From NCBI GenBank assembly GCA_039821145.1, contig JBCBOS010000004.1, forward strand, positions 328,167 through 392,166: DNA of 64,000 nucleotides. The letters run 5' to 3'. The translations under genes were made by a program, and so were the position numbers. Within the stretch, counting starts at the first letter, position 1. Every line of letters begins with the position of its first letter. Below are positions 34,350 through 43,090 of the stretch, piece after piece. Under the pieces are notes generated by a model, which saw nothing but the letters and a program-made list of their open reading frames with translations, ran no database searches and was not told the DNA's origin. Source of the DNA: JBCCSZ01 sp039821145 (GTDB lineage: Bacteria; Bacteroidota; Bacteroidia; Chitinophagales; Saprospiraceae).

Positions 34350-34980
34350 TGCGTTTCAAATGTGCCTCCATTTGTTCGTCTGACCACTCTTCCATCAAGA
34401 GCAATGCTTCGTATGGATCTCCTTCCAAGCCAAGCAGTTGCGCAAATGCAGGCTCCGTTTTATGGCCTTGGGATTTGAGCAGTCGGATGCCTCGCCGCAT
34501 GGAGTCGCCTCCCAATTGCAAAAGGCGATTCTCCACAAGCATGTGTCGAAAGGCATACTGTTCTTCTACAGGTCGGGCTTGCCCAAATATCTCAATGGGC
34601 CAAGTATCGAGCTGGAAGGAGATGAGACAACTGGGAAGTCGCTGCTGCCATCCCTCCCAAATGCGAAAGCCAGCAAAGTCGCCAAAGTGCTCTCGAATGG
34701 GTGACTGGAACGCCGGAAAGTCATACACTTCGCACAACAAATCCAAATCGCTCTGGGGCAAATCAACGCCAATCGGAATGGTCCCAGCCAGTACGGGTCT
34801 GAATGCCGAGAGGTGGGCCAGCAGCTGAAAACGCATCAGAACAGCGTATGCACTGACCTGTTGTGGGGTTCCCCTTTGCAAATAGCTGGGGTCAAACCAG
34901 TTTTTTTCAGCATTCAAAAAGCTCTGTGACACAGCGATGTAATGGCAGTTTTGAAATATTTTTTTTGAAAACAATCTCAT
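34312..34980 (-). CDS. DUF4269 protein (nucleotidyltransferase-like)
   Basis: A 222-residue cytosolic protein. NWFDPSYLQRGTPQQVSAYAVL followed by LAGTIPIGVDLPQSDLDLLCEV and LDTWPIEIFGQARPVEEQ matches DUF4269, a Bacteroidota/Firmicutes family with a minimal nucleotidyltransferase fold (the GT...SDLDL pattern). No substrate is known. The homologous part starts near residue 27; the ATGs at 34989 and 34980 both leave a short N-terminal extension. Its stop codon is inside a perfect hairpin shared with the convergent metalloprotease gene. Confidence 0.72.
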   Translation of the reverse strand: MRLFSKKIFQNCHYIAVSQSFLNAEKNWFDPSYLQRGTPQQVSAYAVLMRFQLLAHLSAFRPVLAGTIPIGVDLPQSDLDLLCEVYDFPAFQSPIREHFGDFAGFRIWEGWQQRLPSCLISFQLDTWPIEIFGQARPVEEQYAFRHMLVENRLLQLGGDSMRRGIRLLKSQGHKTEPAFAQLLGLEGDPYEALLLMEEWSDEQMEAHLKRNSGHFGTSRNDR

Positions 34981-34989
34981 TACGGGCAT

Positions 34990-35345
34990 ATTTTGACAAC
35001 CTAATGCCGCTCTTTTCGTACTAATGCCGTAACCCCTTCTACAGACCCGTAATTTATTATACTTTTGTGTATCAATTTATTTGCGGGTGGGTGCCTCAAT
35101 CCTTTCGAGCTCATATATAACGACCCAAGCATCTGAGTTGCCAAGGGCAGCCTCGGAGCAAACACAAGCCATAAGATTTTGCGATGTAAGCCGACGAATG
35201 CTTTGAGAATGGACTTTTGCACAATCGGAATAACCCCAATCCCCTGGAAACCCAAAGTAAACATAAAAAGATCAATTGGGTAATGCACCGCAGGCTGTAA
35301 CACAAATTCATTTGCGTTGCTGATTTGCAGAAGGATGTTGTAAGT
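34990..35345. other. intergenic region, 356 bp
   Basis: Spacer between the divergent DUF4269 and propeller/AraC genes. TACTTTTG at 35060-35067 matches the Bacteroidota -7 box on the plus strand, about 280 bp upstream of the propeller gene, implying a long leader if real. I saw no RNA gene or repeat. Confidence 0.35.
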
Positions 35346-38192
35346 ATGACTGTAAAAACCGCTTCTTTGTTGACTGCCTTTCTCTTGCTCTGCCAGCTGC
35401 TGGCGACGGGACAGGAAAGCTATTTTGCCAACACGCGCAAAATGGCCATAGCCGAAGGTCTGCTCGGTCAACAAGTCAATTGCATCTACACCAGCGAAGA
35501 TGGCGCCTGGATTGGTACCCAGGCTGGATTGAACCATTTTGATGGCTTTCGCTTCAGACATTGGACCCAGTCAGAAGGTGGCTTGACCCGCAACCGAATC
35601 CACCACATCTTACCGGACAAAGATGGCATCATCTGGATATTTTCCTGCAAACACTGGCGGTCGACGCGCGACATTCAGTCGATCGATCTGATCCATCTGG
35701 ACAGCAGCCAGGCTTATTCGTTTGAGAACAGCATCGGTCTATCAGCACCATTTCAACAAGAGGACATTCAACATTTCTTTGGGGATGCCTCCCACTACCT
35801 TTATTTCTACGCCAAGGACCAGCTTTGGCGATACGATGGACAGAAGCAGTTTACCAAAATTCCACATCCCAAAGAATTTCTCCCCTCCAATGCCCTGCAC
35901 AGTGGTCAAATTGTCGGACGAGTCGACTCTACACTAGCGTGGATACAGGCAGACGGAAGTGTGAAAACCGATCCAGGTATTCCCATCAGAAATTTCGTCT
36001 TCAGGGCCTACGGAGACAGCAGTTATTTCTGGATAGACCAACGAGAGAATGACATCGTACAATACATTGCTCCCAATTATCCGGCTCGTCGGCAGAACAT
36101 TCCCACACAATATGGCCAACGCGTCTCCTACGACCCATATAGACAAAATTACATCTATACCTTCGACGATACCTTGGCCATCTACAATCGCAGGGGGGAG
36201 CTGGCGTATAGATACAAGCCCAAGAATGTCGTTCGCGCGTTGACAGTGGACCGCTTTGGGACCTTCTGGCTGGGGACAGCCTACGGCCTTGTGCTGCTCC
36301 GAATAGAACCCCAGCGATTTACTCGCTATCTCCACACGAGCTCGGCCAACAAACGCATGGCAAACTCCTACCGCTGCCGAGGCATCTATGAATTGGACAA
36401 TACCTTGTTGGTCAACACCTACTTTGGGAGAAGAGCCATTGATCTCAAAAGTGGAAAAGTATCCGCCCCAGACAGCATCTACCAAAATCCTTCCTTCCAA
36501 TGGATTGACTTTCCCATCCTGCGTGGCAAAGAGGGCCACTTCTGGACGGCCAACGCCGGTGTAAAAAAATGGGACAAGGGATACGGTCGACAAATCCAAT
36601 ACACGCTGCTCGACAGTTTGGTATACCCCGAGGCCAAAATGCCAAGGGTATGGTCCATGCATGAGGATGTCCAAGGGCGCATCTGGATGGGTACCATGGA
36701 AGGCCTCTACTACCTGGAGGATGGGAAGCTCCACCGATTCGAGGCCTACAACGGCTTCAATCTCTTGAAAAAGTCGACCATCATGGGCATCCAGGAAGAT
36801 CAGGAAAGAAACATCTGGCTCAGCAGCAACTCTGGCTTGTACCAATTGGATGTACAGACAGGCGTCGTGGCGAGATACAGCAAGAAGGGGCAAGGAGCAT
36901 TGTACCTTCCTTCCTACGATTTTCAGTTTTTGCACCAGGACAAAGCGGGAATCTACTGGCTGGGGACGGCTGAAAACGGCATGATCCGATGGGATCGCTC
37001 AAGGGGAGAAATCCGACAATTCAACCGCAAAGATGGCTTTCTGTCCAACAATATCTACGCAATCCAGGAAGATGCCTTTGGCTTTTTGTGGATGAGTTCG
37101 AACAATGGTCTAATCCGCTTTAACAAAAAAGACTTCAGTTTCCAATCATTTTTTGAGAAAGACGGCATCAGCTTCAACGAGTTCAACCGCATCTCGTACC
37201 ACCAGGCCCAAGACGGGCGCATGTACTTTGGTGGGCAAAACGGGATAACGGCCTTTTACCCAGAAGATTTTCTCGTAGATCCAAAGCGGGAGAAAACCGC
37301 ACAGCTACGAATCGAAAAGTACCAGTATGTAGAAATTCAGGAACCCAAGGTACAAACGGAGCAACAACGCATCCTGGATGGGCAGCAACTGCAACTGTCT
37401 CCCTCTGTGCGCTTCGTCAACTTCAAAGTCGACTTGCCAGACAAGTTTTGGAGCGACCAAATCCAATTGGTCTACCAAGTAGAAACCCTCGACGCCAGCG
37501 GCCACAATAGAGATTTGAATGGCAAGTACGTCAGTCCAGACAATACGGTACAGCTGTTTGGGCTCTTGCCAGGTCGGTATCGGCTGCACATCCGGACCTT
37601 GCACCGCCAAGGCAGTCCCGTTGCCCAGCCATTGACATTCGACATTCTCATTCCCCTACCATGGTATCGGCAGATTTGGTTCATCTTGCTCTGTGTCCTG
37701 CTGGCCATGGCCATGATCTGGGCAGTCCTCAAATGGCGGACCGCCACCCTGCGCAAACGCCAGCTGGAGCTGGAGGCGATGGTGGAAGAACGCACCCGAC
37801 AAATTTTGAAAGACCAACAGCTGATCGAGGAACAAGCCATGCAAATCCAGCAAATGACGGATCAGCTCAACCAAAAAGACCAACGCTGGCTTTCCCACTT
37901 GGAGCAGACCGTACAACACAAGCTCGGCAACATCAATCTGGACCTATCCGAAATCATCAGTGACATGGGCACAAGCCGCTCGGCATTTTACGAGAAGGTC
38001 AAGGAACTCACCCAGATGACGCCAAACCAATACCTTCAAGAGGCCCGCCTGCAAAAGGCCCGCAACTTGCTGGAGCAACGACAGTGCGAGACGGTCAAGG
38101 AAGTGGCCCTATCTGTCGGCATTCGCAAGCCAAGTTATTTCTCCAAACTCTACAAGGAACGCTTCGGAAAATTGCCTTCTACCTACTTCTGA
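35346..38192 (+). CDS. membrane-bound propeller sensor fused directly to AraC-type HTH
   Basis: A 948-residue one-piece transcription factor. A signal peptide or anchor (SLLTAFLLLCQLLATG) precedes a periplasmic two-domain beta-propeller (~20-640) with the typical repeats (IYTSEDGAWIGTQAGLNHFDG, DKDGIIWIF, DAFGFLWMSSNNGLIRFNKKDF). A Y_Y_Y domain (~680-760) and one transmembrane helix (WFILLCVLLAMAMIWAVL) follow. The cytosolic part is a coiled coil (~785-855) joined straight to an AraC HTH (ISDMGTSRSAFYEKVKELTQMTPNQY, EVALSVGIRKPSYFSKLYKERFGKLPSTYF). The histidine kinase and receiver domains of canonical hybrid sensors are absent, so signalling must be conformational across the membrane. Confidence 0.9.
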   Translation: MTVKTASLLTAFLLLCQLLATGQESYFANTRKMAIAEGLLGQQVNCIYTSEDGAWIGTQAGLNHFDGFRFRHWTQSEGGLTRNRIHHILPDKDGIIWIFSCKHWRSTRDIQSIDLIHLDSSQAYSFENSIGLSAPFQQEDIQHFFGDASHYLYFYAKDQLWRYDGQKQFTKIPHPKEFLPSNALHSGQIVGRVDSTLAWIQADGSVKTDPGIPIRNFVFRAYGDSSYFWIDQRENDIVQYIAPNYPARRQNIPTQYGQRVSYDPYRQNYIYTFDDTLAIYNRRGELAYRYKPKNVVRALTVDRFGTFWLGTAYGLVLLRIEPQRFTRYLHTSSANKRMANSYRCRGIYELDNTLLVNTYFGRRAIDLKSGKVSAPDSIYQNPSFQWIDFPILRGKEGHFWTANAGVKKWDKGYGRQIQYTLLDSLVYPEAKMPRVWSMHEDVQGRIWMGTMEGLYYLEDGKLHRFEAYNGFNLLKKSTIMGIQEDQERNIWLSSNSGLYQLDVQTGVVARYSKKGQGALYLPSYDFQFLHQDKAGIYWLGTAENGMIRWDRSRGEIRQFNRKDGFLSNNIYAIQEDAFGFLWMSSNNGLIRFNKKDFSFQSFFEKDGISFNEFNRISYHQAQDGRMYFGGQNGITAFYPEDFLVDPKREKTAQLRIEKYQYVEIQEPKVQTEQQRILDGQQLQLSPSVRFVNFKVDLPDKFWSDQIQLVYQVETLDASGHNRDLNGKYVSPDNTVQLFGLLPGRYRLHIRTLHRQGSPVAQPLTFDILIPLPWYRQIWFILLCVLLAMAMIWAVLKWRTATLRKRQLELEAMVEERTRQILKDQQLIEEQAMQIQQMTDQLNQKDQRWLSHLEQTVQHKLGNINLDLSEIISDMGTSRSAFYEKVKELTQMTPNQYLQEARLQKARNLLEQRQCETVKEVALSVGIRKPSYFSKLYKERFGKLPSTYF

Positions 38193-38874
38193 GATCAAGA
38201 TTGTCGGCTGCACTGGACGATTGCATGCCATTTTGGATGTCTGGGGCCCCTGCCAGACTATTTTGGGCTGTTTTGGACAAATGGGGCTACTCATTTTCAG
38301 CAAAATGGCAGTTTTTTGGACACCTTGTGATCACAACGACATGAACAAGCTTTTTTTATGAATTGCCCAACTTACCCTAAAGCCTAAAGAGGCAGTCGAT
38401 CAATGCCTAGCTAGTATTGAAAGACAACCTTCAATAGTCGTTTACAATCATACTGACAATTTTTTGCGGCTTTGCCGACCCGGTGTCCATCTATACCGGG
38501 TCGACTAGCTGTATTTCCTTCTCCGTCTTTTCTCACTGATTTCTGTCTTCTACCCCCCCAAGTCGTCTCCACTGACAGTGTATTGGCATGGCTGCCGGGG
38601 CATCAACCATTGCACCCTTGCGGTGCCAGAGGCATGGCCTAAATACGCAAACAGTTTACTAAAACCTTTCACAAGTTAATTTTTCCATGTATCTTTATTA
38701 GAAGTTGTCTGGTCAACCACCTGTACAACAAAAGCCAATTGCAACAGATACCGCAGACTTTACTTCCTTCTAGGAGAGCGCAGTAGAAAAGATCAATATC
38801 ACACAGAACTGTTCTGGGCATTGCCCGGATGTAAGACTTATGTTCAGTTTTGAGGACATTGAAAGCCCTAATGC
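38193..38874. other. intergenic region, 682 bp, with hairpins and second copy of dispersed element
   Basis: GTCTGG (38239-38244) pairs with CCAGAC (38253-38258) and is followed by TATTTTGGG, a possible weak terminator for the propeller/AraC gene. CTGGACGATT (38213-38222), TTTTCAGCA and AAATGGCAGTTTTTTGGAC (38303-38321) parallel blocks in the 30.6-kb spacer. A perfect 9-bp hairpin CGACCCGGT/ACCGGGTCG lies at 38476-38503 without a T-tract. I saw no CRISPR repeats despite the adjacent cas6. Confidence 0.45.
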
Positions 38875-39699
38875 ATGCGCCTGCTATTGACTCTACACCA
38901 TTTGCCAAAGCAAACCCTGCCTGTCAACTATCAATACCTGATAGGGGCTTGGATTCATCGCTGCCTCTCCAAAGTAGGCCCCAAGCTCGACCAATGGCTT
39001 CGCCACAAGGGCTACAATCCCAAATACAGACAGTACGAGTTGTTTTGCTACAGTTCCCTCCAACCCCGAGGATACAACCTCAACCCCAAAAACCTCAGTT
39101 TTACCCTCGCTTCCCACCCCACCAAAGTCGAAATCTCCTTTCACATGGACCGAGACTTGGAGTCGAGCATGGTCAAGGTCTTTCAAAAGCAAAAATTTTA
39201 CCTCAAAGGAGGCCCTTACCGAGTAGATTTTCAGGTGGCAAAAGTAGAGGTGTTGCCCCCTCCCGAGTGGCGAGAACAGATGTCTTTCCGCTTGATGACA
39301 CCACTTTGTCTGAGAAAGACGGTAGAAAGCAAAAGTTATCCCCAATACCTGCATCCCGAAGACCACGACTACGAGCAAATCCTGACCTCCTCGCTGTGGA
39401 AAAAATACCAACTCATCACCTATCGCGGCCTCCAATCGGAGGAAATCAACCTCTCTCCCAATTTTCCAAGAAAGTTTGAGCTCCTATCTTCCTACAAGTA
39501 CAAACGCTACCGGGTAAAAGGCATCGATACAATCGGCTACTTATTTGATTTCCGGATGGAACTCCCCCTTTCTCTGATGCAGCTGGGCTACCAAAGTGGC
39601 TTTGGGGAAAAGTGTTCTGACCTGGGAATGGGCATGGTACAAATTCTACCACCTCCCTCTGCTGAGCATTCAGAAGAAAGCCCTTCACCGGAAAACTGA
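38875..39699 (+). CDS. cas6: Cas6-family CRISPR RNA endoribonuclease (solitary)
   Basis: A 274-residue RAMP-fold protein. The N-terminal ferredoxin-like half has MRLLLTLHHLPKQTLPVNYQYLIGAW and WLRHKGY, where the His is in the position common in Cas6 active sites. The second half has the ELLSSYKYKRYRVKGIDTIGYLFDFRM block and ends with the Cas6 glycine-rich loop GFGEKCSDLGMGMVQI (RNA binding). In CRISPR systems it cuts repeat RNA to make crRNAs. No other cas gene or array occurs within this window, so here it is orphaned or acts on an array elsewhere in the genome. A second in-frame-less ATG at 38871 is not used. Confidence 0.82.
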   Translation: MRLLLTLHHLPKQTLPVNYQYLIGAWIHRCLSKVGPKLDQWLRHKGYNPKYRQYELFCYSSLQPRGYNLNPKNLSFTLASHPTKVEISFHMDRDLESSMVKVFQKQKFYLKGGPYRVDFQVAKVEVLPPPEWREQMSFRLMTPLCLRKTVESKSYPQYLHPEDHDYEQILTSSLWKKYQLITYRGLQSEEINLSPNFPRKFELLSSYKYKRYRVKGIDTIGYLFDFRMELPLSLMQLGYQSGFGEKCSDLGMGMVQILPPPSAEHSEESPSPEN

Positions 39700-40003
39700 A
39701 ATGATAAATAAGCGTCATTTTACCAACTTTTGGACAATTTCCTGGGACGAAAGTCGTTTTTGTCGTGTTTATCTATGAGTCAATTGTACTCACTTTGATG
39801 TCCTCATTCTCTCTACAATCTGTCATCTAACGAAGCAGCATTACCTACGCTCTCATAAGCAAAGTCGCATTCACAAGTCAGAATTGACACGACAAAGTCG
39901 TTTCACCAGTAGGTCTGTTCCCACTGAGGGAGTCGACAAATACATAAGCAAGTACGTTTCAACAACATCATCCGAAAAATCACAGCCTTAAATCCCGTTT
40001 AGT
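39700..40003. other. intergenic region, 304 bp
   Basis: Follows cas6. ACCAACTTTTGGACAATTT near 39720-39740 resembles the end of the dispersed element seen at 30.7 and 38.3 kb, but the resemblance is short. No array, RNA gene or promoter consensus was recognised. Confidence 0.3.
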
Positions 40004-40846
40004 ATGAAAAATGCCATCTTCGTCTTCGCCCTCTTGATCGCCAGTCAATTACAAGCTCAACAAGTCGAAATTGGACTGATGCTGGGTGCCAGTAGTTATT
40101 CCGGAGACATTCCGGCGGGTTCCAGCGAACTGTCCCTGCGAAACGCTCGCCCCGCCGCTTCCCTCTTTGGACGCTACTTCGTAAAAGATTTCTTTGCCCT
40201 TCGCGTTGGCCTAACCGCCGGTAGCTTCCAGGGAGACGACAGCAATTCGCCCGAGCACGAAAAGCGCAATCTCAGCTTTCGCTCCCGACTGTTCGAAGCC
40301 CAAGCTGTAGGGGAACTTCACCTCCCTCTGCAAAAAATGCTCAACAGCCAAAATGCACTGTCTCCTTATCTCTATGGAGGGGTTGCGCTGTTTCACTTCA
40401 ACCCACAAGCACTCTTCCAGGGTCGCTGGGTCGATCTCCAACCACTGGGCACCGAAGGCCAGGGCATCAATGGCAATCCCGATCCCTATAGCCGCTGGCA
40501 AATCTCCATCCCCTTTGGTGGTGGCATCCGGGTCGGCATCAATCGCAACTGGACCGTCGGAGTCGAATTTGGCGTGCGCCGAACCTTTACCGATTACCTC
40601 GACGATGTCAGTGGCAATTATCCCGATCCCAATAGCCTACTGGCTGCCAACGGAAGTACAGCGGTCGAACTGAGCTATCGAGGCGACGAACTGCCGGGCA
40701 ATGCCACCGACGTTTTCCCAGCCGGAGAACAAAGGGGAAGTGCAGAGTTTGACGACTGGTATGGAACGGGGGGCGTCACCATCTCTTACCGCTTCGACAA
40801 CAGCAACCGGGAAAGCAGCCACAATGCTTCCTGCCCAAAATTCTGA
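40004..40846 (+). CDS. DUF6089-like outer-membrane beta-barrel protein
   Basis: A 280-residue exported protein with a signal peptide (FVFALLIASQLQAQ). The mature part follows the small-barrel pattern: VEIGLMLGASSYSGDIP, RPAASLFGRYFVKDFFALRVGLTAGSFQGDDS, LSPYLYGGVALFHFNPQA, FGGGIRVGINRNWTVGVEFGVRRTFTDYLDDVSG, and the final strand GGVTISYRF. The SYSGDI and RRTFTDYLDDVSG pieces match DUF6089 proteins. Probably an outer-membrane structural or surface protein; precise role unknown. It is 132 bp upstream of the S9 peptidase gene. Confidence 0.75.
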   Translation: MKNAIFVFALLIASQLQAQQVEIGLMLGASSYSGDIPAGSSELSLRNARPAASLFGRYFVKDFFALRVGLTAGSFQGDDSNSPEHEKRNLSFRSRLFEAQAVGELHLPLQKMLNSQNALSPYLYGGVALFHFNPQALFQGRWVDLQPLGTEGQGINGNPDPYSRWQISIPFGGGIRVGINRNWTVGVEFGVRRTFTDYLDDVSGNYPDPNSLLAANGSTAVELSYRGDELPGNATDVFPAGEQRGSAEFDDWYGTGGVTISYRFDNSNRESSHNASCPKF

Positions 40847-40978
40847 TGCCTCCAATGGTTTTGCTGTCGGAATAAGTGACAATAATTCCCTACTATTGCA
40901 AGGGCAAAACAGTGCTGCCAATCGGCCAAGCCTGCTGCCCAGTAGAGAATTATTGTCTTCTTCCAAATAAGATAGCAC

Positions 40979-43009
40979 ATGAATCCTAGAATCTTCTTCA
41001 CACTGGCCTGCCTGTGTCTCGGCTGGCCTTCTTCCTTTGCACAAACCAATTCCCACTTTTCCAATCTCGACATCTTTGCCCTGGAATGGGTGAGCGACCC
41101 ACAAATCTCTCCCAACGGCAAGCACATTGTGTACGTGCGCAATGGCATGGACATCATGAAGGACAAGCGCCTGTCGCGCCTCTGGCTCATCGATGCAGAT
41201 GGAACAAACCACCAAAAACTGAGCAGCTTCGATCTCAACGAATCCAAAGCCCGCTGGTCGCCGGATGGCCAACGGATCGCCTTTACCGCTTCCACTGATC
41301 AGGGCAGCGAGCTGTTTGTCTATTGGTTGAAAAGCGGAAAGATTGCTCGCATCTCTCAACTGCCTGCCTCTCCCTCCGTCATGAGTTGGTCGCCCGATGG
41401 CCAATGGCTGGCCTTTTCGATGTTTGTGGAAGGCTCTGAGCTTTCCCTGGTCAAGCCACCTGCCAAACCGGAAAAAGCCAAGTGGGCCGACGCCCCTCGC
41501 ATCACCACCAGGCTCGATCACGAAAGCGATGGGTCGGGCTATCTCAAGGCTGGCTTCTCCCAGCTGTTTGTCATCCCGGCAGAAGGAGGAACGGCCCGAC
41601 AGGTCACCTCTGGCAATTTTCAACACAGCAATCCCCCCCATTGGTCCAAGGATGGGAAGTCGCTGTACTTTTCGGCCAATTGCAAAGAAGACTGGGAATA
41701 CGATTTCCGAAATTCAGAAATTTACCGCCTTGACATCGCCAGTGGCAAAACGGACGCACTCACAGATCGGGATGGGCCAGATAGAGGGTTGGCCGTGTCG
41801 CCTGACGGCAAGCAGATCGCCTACCTGGGCTACGACGACAAGCGACAGGCCTATCAGAATACCAATCTGTACATCATGAACAGCGATGGATCAGGCAAAA
41901 AAATGGTCCCCAACAGATTCGACCGCAGCTACAGCTCCATCCGATGGAGTCCCGATGGCAATGGCATCTACTTCCAATACGACACCGAAGGCAATACCAA
42001 AGTTGGCCATACAGATGTTTCCGGACGGGTTCGCATCCTGGGGCACAACCTCGGCGGGACTTCCATTGGGCGCCCCTATGCTGGCGGGTCCTTTTCCCTT
42101 TCTTCCACAGGTCGGATCGCCTACACCCACAGCACGCCGGAGCATCCTGCCGAACTCGCCCTGATAGAAGCAAAAGAGGCCAAGTCCAAATTGTTGATGA
42201 GTCTCAACCACGATCTATTGGAACAGCGAAAACTGGGAAAAACGGAGGAGATTTGGTACGAGTCTTCCTTCGACAAAAGAAAAATCCACGGCTGGGTCGT
42301 GTATCCACCTGATTTTGACAAAAGCAAAAAATATCCACTGCTGATCGAAAACCACGGTGGCCCCATCCTCAATTATGGCGATCGCTTTTCACCAGAGATG
42401 CAACTCTACGCGGCCGCAGGTTATGTGGTCTTTTACCCCAACCCGAGGGGAAGTACGAGCTATGGAGAAGAATTTGCCAACTTGCTCTACCACAATTATC
42501 CAGGCGAAGACTACCAAGATGTCATGGATGGTGTGGATGTGCTTTTGAAAGAAAACTTCCTGAGCGAAGACAGCCTGTTTGTCACAGGAGGCAGTGCGGG
42601 CGGGATCATGACGGCCTGGATCATTGGCAAAAACAACCGCTTCCGCTCTGCGGCTGTCATCAAACCTGTCATGAACTGGATCAGCAAAACACTGGTGGCC
42701 GACAACTACTACGGCTACGCCAATTCCCGCTATCCCGGCCAGCCTTGGGAAAATGTGGAAACCTATTGGAAGTTTTCCCCCATCTCCTTGGTCGGCAATG
42801 TGCAGACCCCAACCCTGGTCATGGTGGGCACAGAGGATTTGCGAACGCCCCTGTCCGAGGCCAAACAATTGTACCATGCCCTCAAGTTGCGCAAGATCGA
42901 AACGGCCTTGGTGGAAATGCCCGGCGCGTCCCACTTCATCGCCCGCCGCCCCAGTCAGTTGATTGCCAAGATCGATCACATTCTGGCTTGGTTCGATCGC
43001 CATCGTTGA
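40979..43009 (+). CDS. exported S9 prolyl-oligopeptidase-family peptidase
   Basis: A 676-residue serine peptidase with a signal peptide (FFTLACLCLGWPSSFAQ). An N-terminal seven-bladed propeller (~35-420) is built from TolB/PD40-like repeats (DPQISPNGKHIVYVRNG, ARWSPDGQRIAFTAS, LAVSPDGKQIAYLGYD, IRWSPDGNGIYFQYD). The C-terminal alpha/beta-hydrolase domain holds the triad: Ser539 in GGSAGG, Asp620 in GTEDLRTPL and His652 in PGASHF. It resembles acylaminoacyl-peptidase/DPP-type enzymes that cut short peptides in the periplasm. It ends at a bidirectional terminator. Confidence 0.93.
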   Translation: MNPRIFFTLACLCLGWPSSFAQTNSHFSNLDIFALEWVSDPQISPNGKHIVYVRNGMDIMKDKRLSRLWLIDADGTNHQKLSSFDLNESKARWSPDGQRIAFTASTDQGSELFVYWLKSGKIARISQLPASPSVMSWSPDGQWLAFSMFVEGSELSLVKPPAKPEKAKWADAPRITTRLDHESDGSGYLKAGFSQLFVIPAEGGTARQVTSGNFQHSNPPHWSKDGKSLYFSANCKEDWEYDFRNSEIYRLDIASGKTDALTDRDGPDRGLAVSPDGKQIAYLGYDDKRQAYQNTNLYIMNSDGSGKKMVPNRFDRSYSSIRWSPDGNGIYFQYDTEGNTKVGHTDVSGRVRILGHNLGGTSIGRPYAGGSFSLSSTGRIAYTHSTPEHPAELALIEAKEAKSKLLMSLNHDLLEQRKLGKTEEIWYESSFDKRKIHGWVVYPPDFDKSKKYPLLIENHGGPILNYGDRFSPEMQLYAAAGYVVFYPNPRGSTSYGEEFANLLYHNYPGEDYQDVMDGVDVLLKENFLSEDSLFVTGGSAGGIMTAWIIGKNNRFRSAAVIKPVMNWISKTLVADNYYGYANSRYPGQPWENVETYWKFSPISLVGNVQTPTLVMVGTEDLRTPLSEAKQLYHALKLRKIETALVEMPGASHFIARRPSQLIAKIDHILAWFDRHR

Positions 43010-43019
43010 TGATGAAAAT

Positions 43020-43057
43020 GAGGGAGGCAGTTGGTTCGTTCTGCCTCCCCCTTTTCA
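43020..43057. terminator. bidirectional rho-independent terminator
   Basis: GGGAGGCAG (43022-43030) pairs perfectly with CTGCCTCCC (43041-43049). CCTTTTC follows on the plus strand and TCATTTTC on the minus strand. It serves the convergent S9 peptidase and T9SS protein genes. Confidence 0.75.
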
Positions 43058-43090
43058 GATGGTTCCATCCATCCTTTCAAAACGCGTCTT

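Noticed and set aside
38193..40003. CRISPR array near cas6
   Set aside because: Looked for 25-40 bp direct repeats on both flanks; only one isolated ATTGAAAGAC-like string (about 38416) was seen and it does not recur.
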